A stretch of 9,557 nucleotides of DNA, from NCBI GenBank assembly GCA_946886425.1, contig CAMPIP010000087.1, positions 1 to 9,557 on the forward strand, written 5' to 3'. The notes under the pieces are model-generated. The model had not been told where the DNA came from. It did not search any database and worked only from the letters and a program-made list of their open reading frames with translations. A program made the translations under genes and the position numbers. Shown here one piece after another: positions 9,339 to 9,557 of the stretch (position 1 is the stretch's first letter; every line of letters begins with the position of its first letter). The DNA comes from an uncultured Actinomycetes bacterium. Lineage in GTDB: Bacteria; Actinomycetota; Thermoleophilia; Solirubrobacterales; 70-9.

Positions 9339-9557
9339 TCAACCGGGGTCGACCGGCCGCCCGATCCGGCCGGCGAGGACCCAGAGGTAGAGAGCCAGCA
9401 GCGCCAGGAAACCGTCGACGAGGAAGTTGAGCAGGTAGATGAAGACCTGGTCCTGGATCGCGAAGAAGGCCAGCGAGCCGAGCGAGGAGGCGGTCTTGCC
9501 GGCGGCGAGGATGAGGAGGAGCGCCCGGTAGCGGACCACGTCGGCCTGGGCGACCAG
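9339..9557 (-). CDS. Small membrane protein, C-terminal part (5' partial)
   Basis: The frame is open to the right edge of the window and ends at the TGA at 9339-9341. A GTG at 9539 could be read as a start, but upstream codons (LVAQAD) continue in frame, so the true start is probably outside. The visible 72 residues hold two hydrophobic segments (about VRYRALLLILAAGKTASSL and VFIYLLNFLVDGFLALLALY), then a short basic tail (AGRIGRPVDPG). I do not recognise the family. The gene lies directly upstream of the GMC oxidoreductase on the same strand. Its stop would overlap the most likely ancestral GMC start (TTG at 9342) as TTGA, which suggests one operon, perhaps a membrane partner of the oxidoreductase. 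Confidence 0.6.
   Translation of the reverse strand: MVAQADVVRYRALLLILAAGKTASSLGSLAFFAIQDQVFIYLLNFLVDGFLALLALYLWVLAGRIGRPVDPG

Overview
The window is a compact, very GC-rich (roughly 70%) bacterial chromosomal segment with nine protein genes, two of them cut by the window edges. GTG and TTG starts, 1-4 nt gene overlaps, strong G/C bias at third codon positions and the gene families suggest a high-GC actinobacterium. The class Thermoleophilia (Solirubrobacterales) is my best guess; this is inference, since no marker gene is present. No rRNA, tRNA, mobile element or CRISPR array was seen, and no stretch over 300 bases lacks a gene.

Layout. (1) Positions 1-1643 hold two signalling genes placed tail to tail: a 5'-truncated HDOD-domain protein with a C-terminal LuxR-type DNA-binding domain (+ strand) and a NarL/FixJ-type response regulator with an atypical receiver (- strand). 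(2) Positions 1691-3737 are a cysteine-synthesis operon on the + strand: a cysteine-free Rrf2 repressor, cysK and cysE, joined by 1-nt and 4-nt overlaps. A perfect 14-bp palindrome lies just before the first gene, and a 49-nt imperfect hairpin starts at the cysE stop. (3) Positions 3806-7433 hold pcrA/uvrD helicase, folD and a four-helix membrane protein, tightly packed and probably cotranscribed. (4) Positions 7413-9557 on the - strand hold a GMC-family FAD oxidoreductase, preceded by the C-terminal part of a small membrane protein; the operon runs in from the right edge.

How the genes work together. CysE makes O-acetylserine and CysK converts it with sulfide to cysteine. The Rrf2 protein encoded first in the operon ends in Gly-Met-Tyr-Phe-Ile, like the isoleucine tail by which CysK partners enter the CysK active site, whereas CysE here has no such tail. 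This matches the CymR-CysK logic known from Bacillus, where CysK is both enzyme and corepressor, and it is the most interesting system in the window. PcrA (replication and repair helicase) and FolD (one-carbon folate metabolism) are housekeeping genes. The GMC gene seems to have an N-terminal reading-frame problem: family-like codons lie between the upstream stop and the first usable ATG.
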